A stretch of DNA of 64,000 nt from Nematostella vectensis (Eukaryota > Cnidaria > Anthozoa > Actiniaria > Edwardsiidae). The first letter of the stretch is position 1, and every line of letters starts with the position of its first letter. Positions 24,496-37,832 of the stretch are shown here, piece by piece. Location: the NCBI RefSeq assembly GCF_932526225.1, contig NC_064043.1:16240085-16304084 (forward strand). The letters are read 5' to 3'. The position numbers and the translations under genes are program-made. The notes below the pieces were generated by a model, which did not search any database, was not told the origin of the DNA, and was given only the letters and a program-made list of their open reading frames with translations.

Positions 24496-26202
24496 ACTCT
24501 CACTTGCCTCTTCGTGGCGTGTCCTACTTTATAGCAAACAGGGAAGTCCAAAATATCAAGCGGTACTAGACCGCTTGTTGACGTTTCTGGTCGGGACTGG
24601 ATACTCCCCCGGTTAAGGCTAAGCAGGACAATCAGATTGTGATGCCGAAATTTTTTGACCCGAGGGACCACATGCCTGCAAACTCTTTTATGGCATCCAA
24701 GGCAGAGCACCAGATAATACTAGATGGGTGGCCAGTCTTCAGCAATACCCAGTCAAGCAAGCCAAAAAAAAAATATGGCATGTAGTCGTGGGTGGGGGTC
24801 TCCTTAGTTTACATGGCTGTTGTCACGCATCACAACGCCCCAGCGAAAGAACGATCTATCCATCACATTTATCTCTTTGAGATCCTTTGTTTATATTGCC
24901 AGTTTGTTGGGAGAACGTGGCATCTCATCAACTAGTGAACACACTGCATCTTGAGGACTAGTGGTTAATCAAAGTCAAGCACTTCAATTTCCCATACAGT
25001 CGCCAACAATTCTTGTGACTGTACCCCAGCAGGCAAGGTCACCCCAGGTGGTGTACTGTATATTGGGGAACAAGGAGAATGGGCGGCCCCTGAACCCTGT
25101 CGGTTGTTCATAGAGTATTTCTTGGGCTGGGAAGTTCTTACCCTTGGTAAGTAGCTTTTCCCCTATCATTAACACATAATCTAAACATCCTATCTCAAAG
25201 ATCCCAGGTACATTCGGAAAGCTAAAATCTTCAGGCTAAAAATAATAAACATAGGCTGAGCAAATACTCCAGTCCAAACCGAGTGAGAAAAAAAAAAAGA
25301 GAACAAATCACTCGTTTGATTGCTTTGTTCACTGCAGTACCAGACCAGACATAATTTACAGATGAAGATGAAGAATGAAGATGAAGAAATGATTTTTATC
25401 ATTGTAACTTAATAGATTATTTATTTTTTTCTATTATAATTATCGATGAGAGATATGCTTTAAGAAGAAATAAAAGCTCGGCAAATATAAGTTTTGTATC
25501 AATAGGGCACCCTTTTAAGGCCTATTGTACAGGCTTGGCATCTTGACGCGCGATGCCACAAATATAATTGAGTTAACTAGTATGCAAGTAAACTTTTGCC
25601 CTTGTGTGATTAGCGATTTTCAGATGAAGAAACATTATAGCTATAAGATAAAAAAAGAATGATAACAACAGTAGCATCCTTCCAAGCAGTTAAGGCAGAG
25701 CAATTCACCATTCGCAGATTTTCATTTTTTTATATCTTCTCTCAATCAATTGATTGCTTTGTTCAGAGCAGAAAAAGACGAGACATAATTTACAAAGGAC
25801 CACCCATTTATTCTCTTATCTGATTCACAAGACACGAGAAGATCAGATGAAAAAAAGATTATATCACTATAAAACTAAAACAGAACGAATGATAACAACA
25901 GTAACATCTTCTTCGTGGCGTGTGCTACCTTATAGGAAACAGAGAAGTCCCAAGTATCTGAGAAACCATCTGCGATGTTAGTTGAAAATGAAGAACAAGG
26001 ACAGAAACGAAGTTAAAGAAAAACTTAAAAACATTTGAAAATCTTTTTGAATCTCAATTAGAAATATTTAAAGAATCAGACCGTGCGCACATAGGACCCA
26101 GTCCCACCCCTGAAACTGATTTTTCAACTCACTTGCTTCTTCGTGGCGTGTGTTACCTAATAGCAAACAGAGAAGTCCCAAGTATCTGAGACTGATTTCT
26201 CG
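24496..26202 (+). repeat. Array unit 12, 1707 bp, single module
   Basis: Box at 25497. Carries the same shortened A-run and CGGCCCC variant as unit 5. Confidence 0.93.
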
Positions 26203-29200
26203 ACTCTCACTTGCCTCTTCGTGGCGTGTCCTACTTTATAGCAAACAGAGAAGTCCAAAATATCAAGCGGTACTAGACCGCTTGTTGACGTTTCTGGTAG
26301 GGACTGGATACTCCCCCGGTTAAGGCTAAGCAGGACAATCAGATTGTGATGCGGAAATTTTTTGACCCGAGGGACCACATGCCTGCAAACTCTTTTATGG
26401 CATCCAAGGCAGAGCACCAAATAATACTAGATGGGTGGCCAGTCTTCAGCAATACCCAGTCAAGCAAGCCAAAAAAAGAAAATATTGCATGTAGTCGTGG
26501 GTGGGGGTCTCCTTAGTTTACATGGCTGTTGTCACGCATTACAACGCCCCAGCGAAAGAACGATCTATCCATCAAGTTTATCTCTTTGAGATCCTTTGTT
26601 TATATTGCCAGTTTGTTGGGAGAACGTGGCATCTCGTCAACTAGTGTACATACTGCATCTTGAGGACTAGTGGTTAATCAAAGTCAAGCACTTCAATTTC
26701 CCATACAGTCGCCAACAATTCTTGTGACTGTACCCCAGCAGGCAAGGTCACCCCAGGTGGTGTACTGTATATTGGGGAACAAAGGGAATGGGTGGCCAAT
26801 GAACCCTGTCGGTTGTTCATAGAGTATTTCTTGGGCTGGGAAGTTCTTACCCTTGGTAAGTAGCTTTTCCCCTATCATTAACACATAATCTAAACATCCT
26901 ATCTCAAAGATCCCAGGTACATTCGGAAAGCTAAAATCTTCAGGCTAAAAATAATAAACATAGGCTGAGCAAATACTCCAGTCCAAACCCAGAGAGAAAA
27001 AAAAAAGAGAACAAATCACTCGTTTGATTGCTTTGTTCACTGCAGTACCAGACCAGACATAATTTACAGATGAAGATGAAGAATGAAGATGAAGAAATGA
27101 TTTTTATCATTGTAACTTAATAGATTATTTTTTTTTCTATTATAATTATCGATGAGAGATATGCTTTAAGAAGAAATAAAAGCTCCGCAAATATAAGTTT
27201 TGTATCAATAGGGCACCCTTTTAAGGCCTATTGTACAGGCTTGGCATCTTGACGCGCGATGCCACAAATATAATTGAGTTAACTAGTATGCAAGTAAACT
27301 TTTCCCCTTGTGTGATTAGCGATTTTCAGATGAAGAAACATTATAACTATAACATTAAAAAAGAAAGAATTATAACAGTAGCATCCTTCCAAGCAGTTAA
27401 GGCAGAGCAATTCACCATTCGCAGTTTTTCATTTTTTCATTTTTCGGCCCCTGAACCCTGTCGGTTGTTCATAGAGTATTTCTTGGGCTGGGAAGTTCTT
27501 ACCCTTGGTAAGTAGCTTTTCCCCTATCATTAACACATAATCTAAACATCCTATCTCAAAGATCCCAGGTACATTCGGAAAGCTAAAATCTTCAGGCTAA
27601 AAATAACAAACATAGGCTGAGCAAATACTCCAGTCCAAACCCAGTGAGACAAAAAAGAGAACAAATCAATCGTTTGATTGCTTTGTTCACTGCAGTACCA
27701 GACCAGACATAATTTACAGATGAAGATGAAGAATGAAGATGAAGAAATGATTTTTATCATTGTAACTTAATAGATTATTTATTTTTTTCTATTATAATTA
27801 TCGATGAGAGATATGCTTTAAGAAGAAATAAAAGCTCCGCAAATATAAGTTTTGTATCAATAGGGCACCCTTTTAAGGCCTATTGTACAGGCTTGGCATC
27901 TTGACGCGCGATGCCACAAATATAATTGAGTTAACTAGTATGCAAGTAAACTTTTCCCCTTGTGTGATTAGCGATTTTCAGATGAAGAAACATTATAACT
28001 ATAACATTAAAAAAGAAAGAATGATAACAGTAGCATCCTTCCAAGCAGTTAAGGCAGAGCAATTCACCATTCGCAGTTTTTCATTTTTTCATTTTTCGGC
28101 CCCTGAACCCTGTCGGTTGTTCATAGAGTATTTCTTGGGCTGGGAAGTTCTTACCCTTGGTAAGTAGCTTTTCCCCTATCATTAACACATAATCTAAACA
28201 TCCTATCTCAAAGATCCCAGGTACCTTCGGAAAGCTAAAATCTTCAGGCTAAAAATAACAAACATAGGCTGAGCAAATACTCCAGTCCAAACCCAGTGAG
28301 ACAAAAAAGAGAACAAATCAATCGTTTGATTGCTTTGTTCACTGCAGTACCAGACCAGACATAATTTACAGATGAAGATGAAGAATGAAGATGAAGAAAT
28401 GATTTTTATCATTGTAACTTAATAGATTATTTATTTTTTTCTATTATAATTATCGATGAGAGATATGCTTTAAGAAGAAATAAAAGCTCGGCAAATATAA
28501 GTTTTGTATCAATAGGGCACCCTTTTAAGGCCTATTGTACAGGCTTGGCATCTTGACGCGCGATGCCACAAATATAATTGAGTTAACTAGTATGCAAGTA
28601 AACTTTTGCCCTTGTGTGATTAGCGATTTTCAGATGAAGAAACATTATAGCTATAAGATAAAAAAAGAAAGAATGATAACAACAGTAGCATCCTTCCAAG
28701 CAGTTAAGGCAGAGCAATTCACCATTCGCAGATTTTCATTTTTTTTATATCTTCTCTCAATCAATTGATTGCTTTGTTCAGAGCAGAAAAAGACGAGACA
28801 TAATTTACGAAGGATCACCCATTTATTCTCTTATCTGATTCACAAGACACGAGAAGATCAGATGAAAAAAAGATTATATCACTATAAAACTAAAACAGAA
28901 CGAATGATAACAACAGTAACATCTTCTTCGTGGCGTGTGCTACCTTATAGGAAACAGAGAAGTCCCAAGTATCTGAGAAACCATCTGCGATGTTAGTTGA
29001 AAATGAAGAACAAGGACAGAAACGAAGTTAAAGAAAAACTTAAAAACATTTGAAAATCTTTTTGAATCTCAATTAGAAATATTTAAAGAATCAGACCGTG
29101 CGCACATAGGACCCAGTCCCACCCCTGAAACTGATTTTTCAACTCACTTGCTTCTTCGTGGCGTGTGCTACCTAATAGCAAACAGAGAAGTCCCAAGTAT

Positions 29201-29217
29201 CTGAGACTGATTTCTCG
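26203..29217 (+). repeat. Array unit 13, 3015 bp, three modules
   Basis: Boxes at 27203, 27855 and 28507; junctions at 27446 and 28098. The left end is like unit 6. From about 26600 on it matches unit 20, including GTACATACTGC and GAGACAAAAAAG. Confidence 0.93.
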
Positions 29218-31398
29218 ACTCTCACTTGCCTCTTCGTGGCGTGTCCTACTTTATAGCAAACAGAGAAGTCCAAAATATCAAGCGGTACTAGACCGCTTGT
29301 TGACGTTTCTGGTCGGGACTGGATACTCCCCCGGTTAAGGCTAAGCAGGACAATCAGATTGTGATGCCGAAATTTTTTGACCCGAGGGACCACATGCCTG
29401 CAAACTCTTTTATGGCATCCAAGGCAGAGCACCAGATAATACTAGATGGGTGGCCAGTCTTCAGCAATACCCAGTCAAGCAAGCCAAAAAAAGAAAATAT
29501 TGCATGTAGTCGTGGGTGGGGGTCTCCTTAGTTTACATGGCTGTTGTCACGCATTACAACGCCCCAGCGAAAGAACGATCTATCCATCAAGTTTATCTCT
29601 TTGAGATCCTTTGTTTATATTGCCAGTTTGTTGGGAGAACGTGGCATCTCGTCAACTAGTGTACACACTGCATCTTGAGGACTAGTGGTTAATCAAAGTC
29701 AAGCACTTCAATTTCCCATACAGTCGCCAACAATTCTTGTGACTGTACCCCAGCAGGCAAGGTCACCCCAGGTGGTGTACTGTATATTGGGGAACAAAGG
29801 GAATGGGTGGCCAATGAACCCTGTCGGTTGTTCATAGAGTATTTCTTGGGCTGGAAAGTTCTTACCCTTGGTAAGTAGCTTTTCCCCTATCATTAACACA
29901 TAATCTAAACATCCTATCTCAAAGATCCCAGGTACCTTCGGAAAGCTAAAATCTTCAGGCTAAAAATAATAAACATAGGCTGAGCAAATACTCCAGTCCA
30001 AACCCAGTGAGAAAAAAAAGAGAACAAATCACTCGTTTGATTGCTTTGTTCACTGCAGTACCAGACCAGACATAATTTACAGATGAAGATGAAGAATGAA
30101 GATGAAGAAATGATTTTTATCATTGTAACTTGATAGATTATTTTTTTTTCTATTATAATTATCAATAAGAGAATTGTTTAAAGAAGAAATAAAAGCTCGA
30201 CAAATATAAGTTTTGTATAAATAGGGCACCCTTTTAAGGGTAATGTACATGCTTGGCATCTTGACGCGCGATGCCACAAATATAATTGAGTTAACAAGTA
30301 TGCAAGTAAATTTTGCCCTTGTGTGATTAGGATTTTCAGATGAAGAAACATTATAACTATAACATTAAAAAAGAAAGAACGATAACAACAGTAGCATCCT
30401 TCCAAGCAGTTAAGGCAGAGCAATTCACCATTCGCAGTTTTTAATTTTTTTTTTTATATCTTCTCTCAATCGTTTGATTGCTTTCTTCAGAGCAGAAACA
30501 GACGAGACATAATTTACAAAGGATCACCCATTTATTCTCTTATCTGATTCACAAGACACGAGAAGATCAGATGAAAAAAAGATTTTTCTTATTAAAACTT
30601 AATAGATTATTTAATTTTTTCTATTATAATTATTGATGAAAGAATTGCTTTAAAAGGAAATAAAAGCTCGGCATATATAAGCCTTGTATAAATAGGGCAC
30701 CCTTTTAAGGCCAATGCACAGGCTTGGCATCTTGACGCGCGATTCCACAAATATAATTGAGTTAACTAGTATGCAAGTAAACTTTTGCCCTTGTGTGATT
30801 AGCGATTTTCAGATGAAGAAACATTATAACTATAACATTAAAAAAGAAAGAATGATAACAACGGTAACATCCTTCCAAGCAGTTAAGGCAGGGTAATTCA
30901 CCATTCGCAGTTTTTTATTTTTTTATATCTTTTTTCAATCGTTTGATTGCTTTGTTATAGAGCAGAAACAGACGAGACATAATTTACAAAGGATCACCCA
31001 TTTATTGTCTCTTATCTGATTCTCAAGACACGAGAAGATCAGATGAAAAAAAGATTATATAACTATAAAATTAAAACAGAACGAATGATAACAATAGTAA
31101 CATCTTCTTCGTGGCGTGTGCTACCTTATAGGAAACAGAGAAGTCCCAAGTATCTGAGAAACCATCTGCGATGTTAGTTGAAAATGAAGAACAAGGACAG
31201 AAACGAAGTTAAAGAAAAACTTAAAAACATTTGAAAATCTTTTTGAATCTCAATTAGAAATATTTAAAGAATCAGACCGTGCGCACATAGGACCCAGTCC
31301 CACCCCTGAAACTGATTTTTCAACTCACTTGCTTCTTCGTGGCGTGTGCTACCTAATAGCAAACAGAGAAGTCCCAAGTATCTGAGACTGATTTCTCG
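29218..31398 (+). repeat. Array unit 14, 2181 bp, two modules of the second type
   Basis: TATAAATAGG boxes at 30216 and 30687. After about 300 bases it matches unit 6 at an offset of 18060. A private AGGGTAATGTACATGC variant occurs just downstream of the first box. Confidence 0.92.
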
Positions 31399-33106
31399 AC
31401 TCTCACTTGCCTCTTCGTGGCGTGTCCTACTTTATAGCAAACAGAGAAGTCCAAAATATCAAGCGGTACTAGACCGCTTGTTGACGTTTCTGGTCGGGAC
31501 TGGATACTCCCCCGGTTAAGGCTAAGCAGGACAATCAGATTGTGATGCCAAAATTTTTTGACCCGATGGACCACATGCCTGCAAACTCTTTTATGGCATC
31601 CAAGGCAGAGCACCAGATAATACTAGATGGGTGGCCAGTCTTCAGCAATACCCAGTCAAGCAAGCCAAAAAAAGAAAATATGGCATGTAGTCGTGGGTGG
31701 GGGTCTCCTTAGTTTACATGGCTGTTGTCACGCATTACAACGCCCCAGCGAAAGAACGATTTATCCGTCACGTTTATCTCTTTACGATCCTTTGTTTATA
31801 TTGCCAGTTTGTTGGGAGAACGTGGCATCTCCTCAACTAGTGAACACACTGCATCTCGAGGACTAGTGGTTAATCAAAGTCAAGCACTTCAATTTCCATA
31901 CAGTCGCCAACAATTCTTGTGACTGTACCCCAGCAGGCAAGGTCACCCAAGGTGGTGTACTGTATATTGGGGAACAAGGAGAATGGGTGGCCCATGAACC
32001 CTGTCGGTTATTCATAGAGTATTTCTTGGGCTGGGAAGTTCTTACCCTTGGTAAGTAGCTTTTCCCCTATCATTAACACATAATCTAAACATCCTATCTC
32101 AAAGATCCCAGGTACCTTCGGAAAGCTAAAATCTTCAGGCTAAAAATAATAAACATAGGCTGAGCAAATACTCCAGTCCAGAGCCAGTGAGAAAAAAAAA
32201 GAGAACAAATCAATCGTTTGATTGCTTTGTTCACTGCAGTACCAGACCAGACATAATTTACAGATGAAGATAAAGAATGAAGATGAAAAAATGATTTTTA
32301 TCATTGTAACTTAATAGATTATTTATTTTTTTCTATTATAATTATCGATGAGAGATATGCTTTAAAAAGAAATAAAAGCTCGGCAAATATAAGTTTTGTA
32401 TAAAAAGGGCACCCTTTTAAGGCCAATGTACAGGCTTGGCATCTTGACGCGCGATGCCACAAATATAATTGAGTTAACTAGTATGCAAGTAAACTTTTGC
32501 CCTTGTGTGATTAGCGATTTTCAGATGAAGAAAAATTACAGCTATAAGATTAAAAAAGAAAGAATGATAACAACAGTAGCATCCTTCCAAGCAGTTAAGG
32601 CAGAGCAATTCACCATTCGCAGATTTTCATTTTTTTATATCTTCTCTCAATCAATTGATTGCTTTGTTTAGAGCAGAAAAAGACGAGACATAATTTACAA
32701 AGGACCACCCATTTATTCTCTTATCTGATTCACAAGACACGAGAAGATCAGATGAAAAAAGATTATATCACTATAAAAATAAAACAGAACGAATGATAAC
32801 AACAGTAACATCTTCTTCGTGGCGTGTGCTACCTTATAGGAAACAGACAAGTCCCAAGTATCTGAGAAACCATCTGCGATGTTAGTTGAAAATGAAGAAC
32901 AAGGACAGAAACGAAGTTAAAGAAAAACTTAAAAACATTTGAAAATCTTTTTGAATCTCAATTAGAAATATTTAAAGAATCAGACCGTGCGCACATAGGA
33001 CCCAGTCCCACCCCTGAAACTGATTTTTCAACTCACTTGCTTCTTCGTGGCGTGTGCTACCTAATAGCAAACAGAGAAGTCCCAAGTATCTGAGACTGAT
33101 TTCTCG
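31399..33106 (+). repeat. Array unit 15, 1708 bp, single TATAAAAAGG module
   Basis: Box TATAAAAAGG at 32399, followed by an in-frame ATG. Private changes include GGTTATTC for GGTTGTTC near 32009 and AAAAATTACAG near 32531. Confidence 0.92.
32399..32408 (+). promoter_or_regulatory. TATA box, TATAAAAAGG type (representative)
   Basis: TATAAAAAGG followed at +27 by ATG. Others are at 38833, 40385, 47759, 49311, 53657, 56298, 60656 and 62826. This type is limited to the first module of right-family or mosaic units. Confidence 0.45.
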
Positions 33107-35469
33107 ACTCTCACTTGACTCTTCGTGGCGTGTCCTACTTTATAGCAAACAGAGAAGTCCAAAATATCAAGCGGTACTAGACCGCTTGTTGACGTTTCTG
33201 GTCGGGACTGGATACTCCCCCGGTTAAGGCTAAGCAGGACAATCAGATTGTGATGCCGAAATTTTTTGACCCGAGGGACCACATGCCTGCAAACTCTTTT
33301 ATTGCATCCAAGGCAGAGCACCAAATAATACTAGATGGGTGGCCAGTCTTCAGCAATACCCAGTCAAGCAAGCCAAAAAAAGAAAATATTGCATGTAGTC
33401 GTGGGTGGGGGTCTCCTTAGTTTACATGGCTGTTGTCACGCATTACAACGCCCCAGCGAAAGAACGATCTATCCATCAAGTTTATCTCTTTGAGATCCTT
33501 TGTTTATATTGCCAGTTTGTTGGGAGAACGTGGCATCTCGTCAACTAGTGTACACACTGCATCTTGAGGACTAGTGGTTAATCAAAGTCAAGCACTTCAA
33601 TTTCCCATACAGTCGCCAACAATTCTTGTGACTGTACCCCAGCAGGCAAGGTCACCCCAGGTGGTGTACTGTATATTGGGGAACAAAGGGAATGGGTGGC
33701 CAATGAACCCTGTCGGTTGTTCATAGAGTATTTCTTGGGCTGGGAAGTTCTTACCCTTGGTAAGTAGCTTTTCCCCTATCATTAACACATAATCTAAACA
33801 TCCTATCTCAAAGATCCCAGGTACATTCGGAAAGCTAAAATCTTCAGGCTAAAAATAACAAACATAGGCTGAGCAAATACTCCAGTCCAAACCCAGTGAG
33901 AAAAAAAAAGAGAACAAATCACTCGTTTGATTGTTTTGTTCACTGCAGTACCAGACCAGACATAATTTACAGATGAAGATGAAGAATGAAGATGAAGAAA
34001 TGATTTTTATCATTGTAACTTAATAGATTATTTTTTTTTTCTATTATAATTATCGATGAGAGATATGCTTTAAGAAGAAATAAAAGCTCCGCAAATATAA
34101 GTTTTGTATCAATAGGGCACCCTTTTAAGGCCTATTGTACAGGCTTGGCATCTTGACGCGCGATGCCACAAATATAATTGAGTTAACTAGTATGCAAGTA
34201 AACTTTTCCCCTTGTGTGATTAGCGATTTTCAGATGAAGAAACATTATAACTATAACATTAAAAAAGAAAGAATGATAACAGTAGCATCCTTCCAAGCAG
34301 TTAAGGCAGAGCAATTCACCATTCGCAGTTTTTCATTTTTTCATTTTTCGGCCCCTGAACCCTGTCGGTTGTTCATAGAGTATTTCTTGGGCTGGGAAGT
34401 TCTTACCCTAGGTAAGTAGCTTTTCCCCTATCATTAACACATAATCTAAACATCCTATCTCAAAGATCCCAGGTACCTTCGGAAAGCTAAAATCTTCAGG
34501 CTAAAAATAATAAACATAGGATGAGCAAATACTCCAGTCCAAACCCAGTGAGAAAAAAAAGAGAACAAATCAATCGTTTGATTGCTTTGTTCACTGCAGT
34601 ACCAGACCAGACATAATTTACAGATGAAGATGAAGAATGAAGATGAAGAAATGATTTTTATCATTGTAACTTAATAGATTATTTATTTTTTTCTATTATA
34701 ATTATCGATGAGAGATATGCTTTAAGAAGAAATAAAAGCTCGGCAAATATAAGTTTTGTATCAATAGGGCACCCTTTTAAGGCCTATTGTACAGGCTTGG
34801 CATCTTGACGCGCGCTGCCACAAATATAATTGAGTTAACTAGTATGCAAGTAAACTTTTGCCCTTGTTTGATTAGCGATTTTCAGATGAAGAAACATTAT
34901 AGCTATAAGATAAAAAAAGAAAGAATGATAACAACAGTAGCATCCTTCCAAGCAGTTAAGGCAGAGCAATTCACCATTCGCAGATTTTCATTTTTTTTAT
35001 ATCTTCTCTCAATCAATTGATTGCTTTGTTCAGAGCAGAAAAAGACGAGACATAATTTACGAAGGATCACCCATTTATTCTCTTATCTGATTCACAAGAC
35101 ACGAGAAGATCAGATGAAAAAAAGATTATATCACTATAAAACTAAAACAGAACGAATGATAACAACAGTAACATCTTCTTCGTGGCGTGTGCTACCTTAT
35201 AGGAAACAGAGAAGTCCCAAGTATCTGAGAAACCATCTGCGATGTTAGTTGAAAATGAAGAACAAGGACTATAACGAAGTTAAAGAAAAACTTAAAAACA
35301 TTTGAAAATCTTTTTGAATCTCAATTAGAAATATTTAAAGAATCAGACCGTGCGCACATAGGACCCAGTCCCACCCCTGAAACTGATTTTTCAACTCACT
35401 TGCTTCTTCGTGGCGTGTGCTACCTAATAGCAAACAGAGAAGTCCCAAGTATCTGAGACTGATTTCTCG
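33107..35469 (+). repeat. Array unit 16, 2363 bp, two modules
   Basis: Boxes at 34107 and 34759; junction at 34350. It matches unit 8 at offset 18060 but has one 652 bp module fewer. The left edge variant CACTTGACTC is kept. Confidence 0.93.
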
Positions 35470-37832
35470 ACTCTCACTTGCCTCTTCGTGGCGTGTCCTA
35501 CTTTATAGCAAACAGAGAAGTCCAAAATATCAAGCGGTACTAGACCGCTTGTTGACGTTTCTGGTCGGGACTGGATACTCCCCCGGTTAAGGCTAAGCAG
35601 GACAATCAGATTGTGATGCCGAAATTTTTTGACCCGAGGGACCACATGCCTGCAAACTCTTTTATGGCATCCAAGGCAGAGCACCAAATAATACTAGATG
35701 GGTGGCCAGTCTTCAGCAATACCCAGTCAAGCAAGCCAAAAAAAGAAAATATTGCATGTAGTCGTGGGTGGGGGTCTCCTTAGTTTACATGGCTGTTGTC
35801 ACGCATTACAACGCCCCAGCGAAAGAACGATCTATCCATCAAGTTTATCTCTTTGAGATCCTTTGTTTATATTGCCAGTTTGTTGGGAGAACGTGGCATC
35901 TCGTCAACTAGTGTACACACTGCATCTTGAGGACTAGTGGTTAATCAAAGTCAAGCACTTCAATTTCCCATACAGTCGCCAACAATTCTTGTGACTGTAC
36001 CCCAGCAGGCAAGGTCACCCCAGGTGGTGTACTGTATATTGGGGAACAAAGGGAATGGGTGGCCAATGAACCCTGTCGGTTGTTCATAGAGTATTTCTTG
36101 GGCTGGGAAGTTCTTACCCTTGGTAAGTAGCTTTTCCCCTATCATTAACACATAATCTAAACATCCTATCTCAAAGATCCCAGGTACCTTCGGAAAGCTA
36201 AAATCTTCAGGCTAAAAATAATAAACATAGGCTGAGCAAATACTCCAGTCCAAACCCAGTGAGAAAAAAAAAAGAGAACAAATCACTCGTTTGATTGCTT
36301 TGTTCACTGCAGTACCAGACCAGACATAATTTAAAGATGAAGATGAAGAATGAAGATGAAGAAATGATTTTTATCATTGTAACTTAATAGATTATTTTTT
36401 TTTCTATTATAATTATCGATGAGAGATATGCTTTAAGAAGAAATAAAAGCTCCGCAAATATAAGTTTTGTATCAATAGGGCACCCTTTTAAGGCCTATTG
36501 TACAGGCTTGGCATCTTGACGCGCGATGCCACAAATATAATTGAGTTAACTAGTATGCAAGTAAACTTTTCCCCTTGTGTGATTAGCGATTTTCAGATGA
36601 AGAAACATTATAACTATAACATTAAAAAAGAAAGAATGATAACAGTAGCATCCTTCCAAGCAGTTAAGGCAGAGCAATTCACCATTCGCAGTTTTTCATT
36701 TTTTCATTTTTCGGCCCCTGAACCCTGTCGGTTGTTCATAGAGTATTTCTTGGGCTGGGAAGTTCTTACCCTTGGTAAGTAGCTTTTCCCCTATCATTAA
36801 TACATAATCTAAACATCCTATCTCAAAGATCCCAGGTACCTTCGGAAAGCTAAAATCTTCAGGCTAAAAATAATAAACATAGGATGAACAAATACTCCAG
36901 TCCAAACCGAGTGAGAAAAAAAAGAGAACAAATCAATCGTTTGATTGCTTTGTTCACTGCAGTACCAGACCAGACATAATTTACAGATGAAGATGAAGAA
37001 TGAAGGTGAAGAAATGATTTTTATCATTGTAACTTAATAGATTATTTATTTTTTTCTATTATAATTATCGATGAGAGATATGCTTTAAGAAGAAATAAAA
37101 GCTCGGCAAATATAAGTTTTGTATCAATAGGGCACCCTTTTAAGGCCTATTGTACAGGCTTGGCATCTTGACGCGCGATGCCACAAATATAATTGAGTTA
37201 ACTAGTATGCAAGTAAACTTTTGCCCTTGTGTGATTAGCGATTTTCAGATGAAGAAACATTATAGCTATAAGATAAAAAAAGAAAGAATGATAACAACAG
37301 TAGCATCCTTCCAAGCAGTTAAGGCAGAGCAATTCACCATTCGCAGATTTTCATTTTTTTTATATCTTCTCTCAATCAATTGATTGCTTTGTTCAGAGCA
37401 GAAAAAGACGAGACATAATTTACGAAGGATCACCCATTTATTCTCTTATCTGATTCACAAGACACGAGAAGATCAGATGAAAAAAAGATTATATCACTAT
37501 AAAACTAAAACAGAACGAATGATAACAACAGTAACATCTTCTTCGTGGCGTGTGCTACCTTATAGGAAACAGAGAAGTCCCAAGTATCTGAGAAACCATC
37601 TGCGATGTTAGTTGAAAATGAAGAACAAGGACAGAAACGAAGTTAAAGAAAAACTTAAAAACATTTGAAAATCTTTTTGAATCTCAATTAGAAATATTTA
37701 AAGAATCAGACCGTGCGAACATAGGACCCAGTCCCACCCCTGAAACTGATTCTTCAACTCACTTGCTTCTTCGTGGCGTGTGCTACCTAATAGCAAAAAG
37801 AGAAGTCCCAAGTATCTGAGACTGATTTCTCG
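35470..37832 (+). repeat. Array unit 17, 2363 bp, two modules
   Basis: Boxes at 36470 and 37122; junction at 36713. Matches unit 9 at an offset of 17407-17408. Confidence 0.93.

Larger units (their letters stand above)
15047..26575 (+). repeat. Higher-order duplicated block, right copy (units 8-12 and start of 13)
   Basis: This is the partner of 1-11530. Rare variants are shared at matching positions, including TAGGGA for CGGGA in the core (11253 and 26298), GCGGAA for GCCGAA, and the shortened A-run before TATGGCATG (9720 and 24765). These shared private changes show descent from one multi-unit block rather than independent unit duplication. Confidence 0.9.
26575..32650 (+). repeat. Higher-order duplicated block B, left copy (units 13-15)
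   Basis: Matches about 41936-48010 at an offset of 15360-15362 bp, with the same unit order (3015, 2181, then a unit with a TATAAAAAGG module). The two copies share GTACATACTGC, a variant seen only at 26645 and 42006. They also share the GAGACAAAAAAG variants in the nested modules. The copies diverge where unit 22 carries the 150 bp deletion. Confidence 0.8.
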
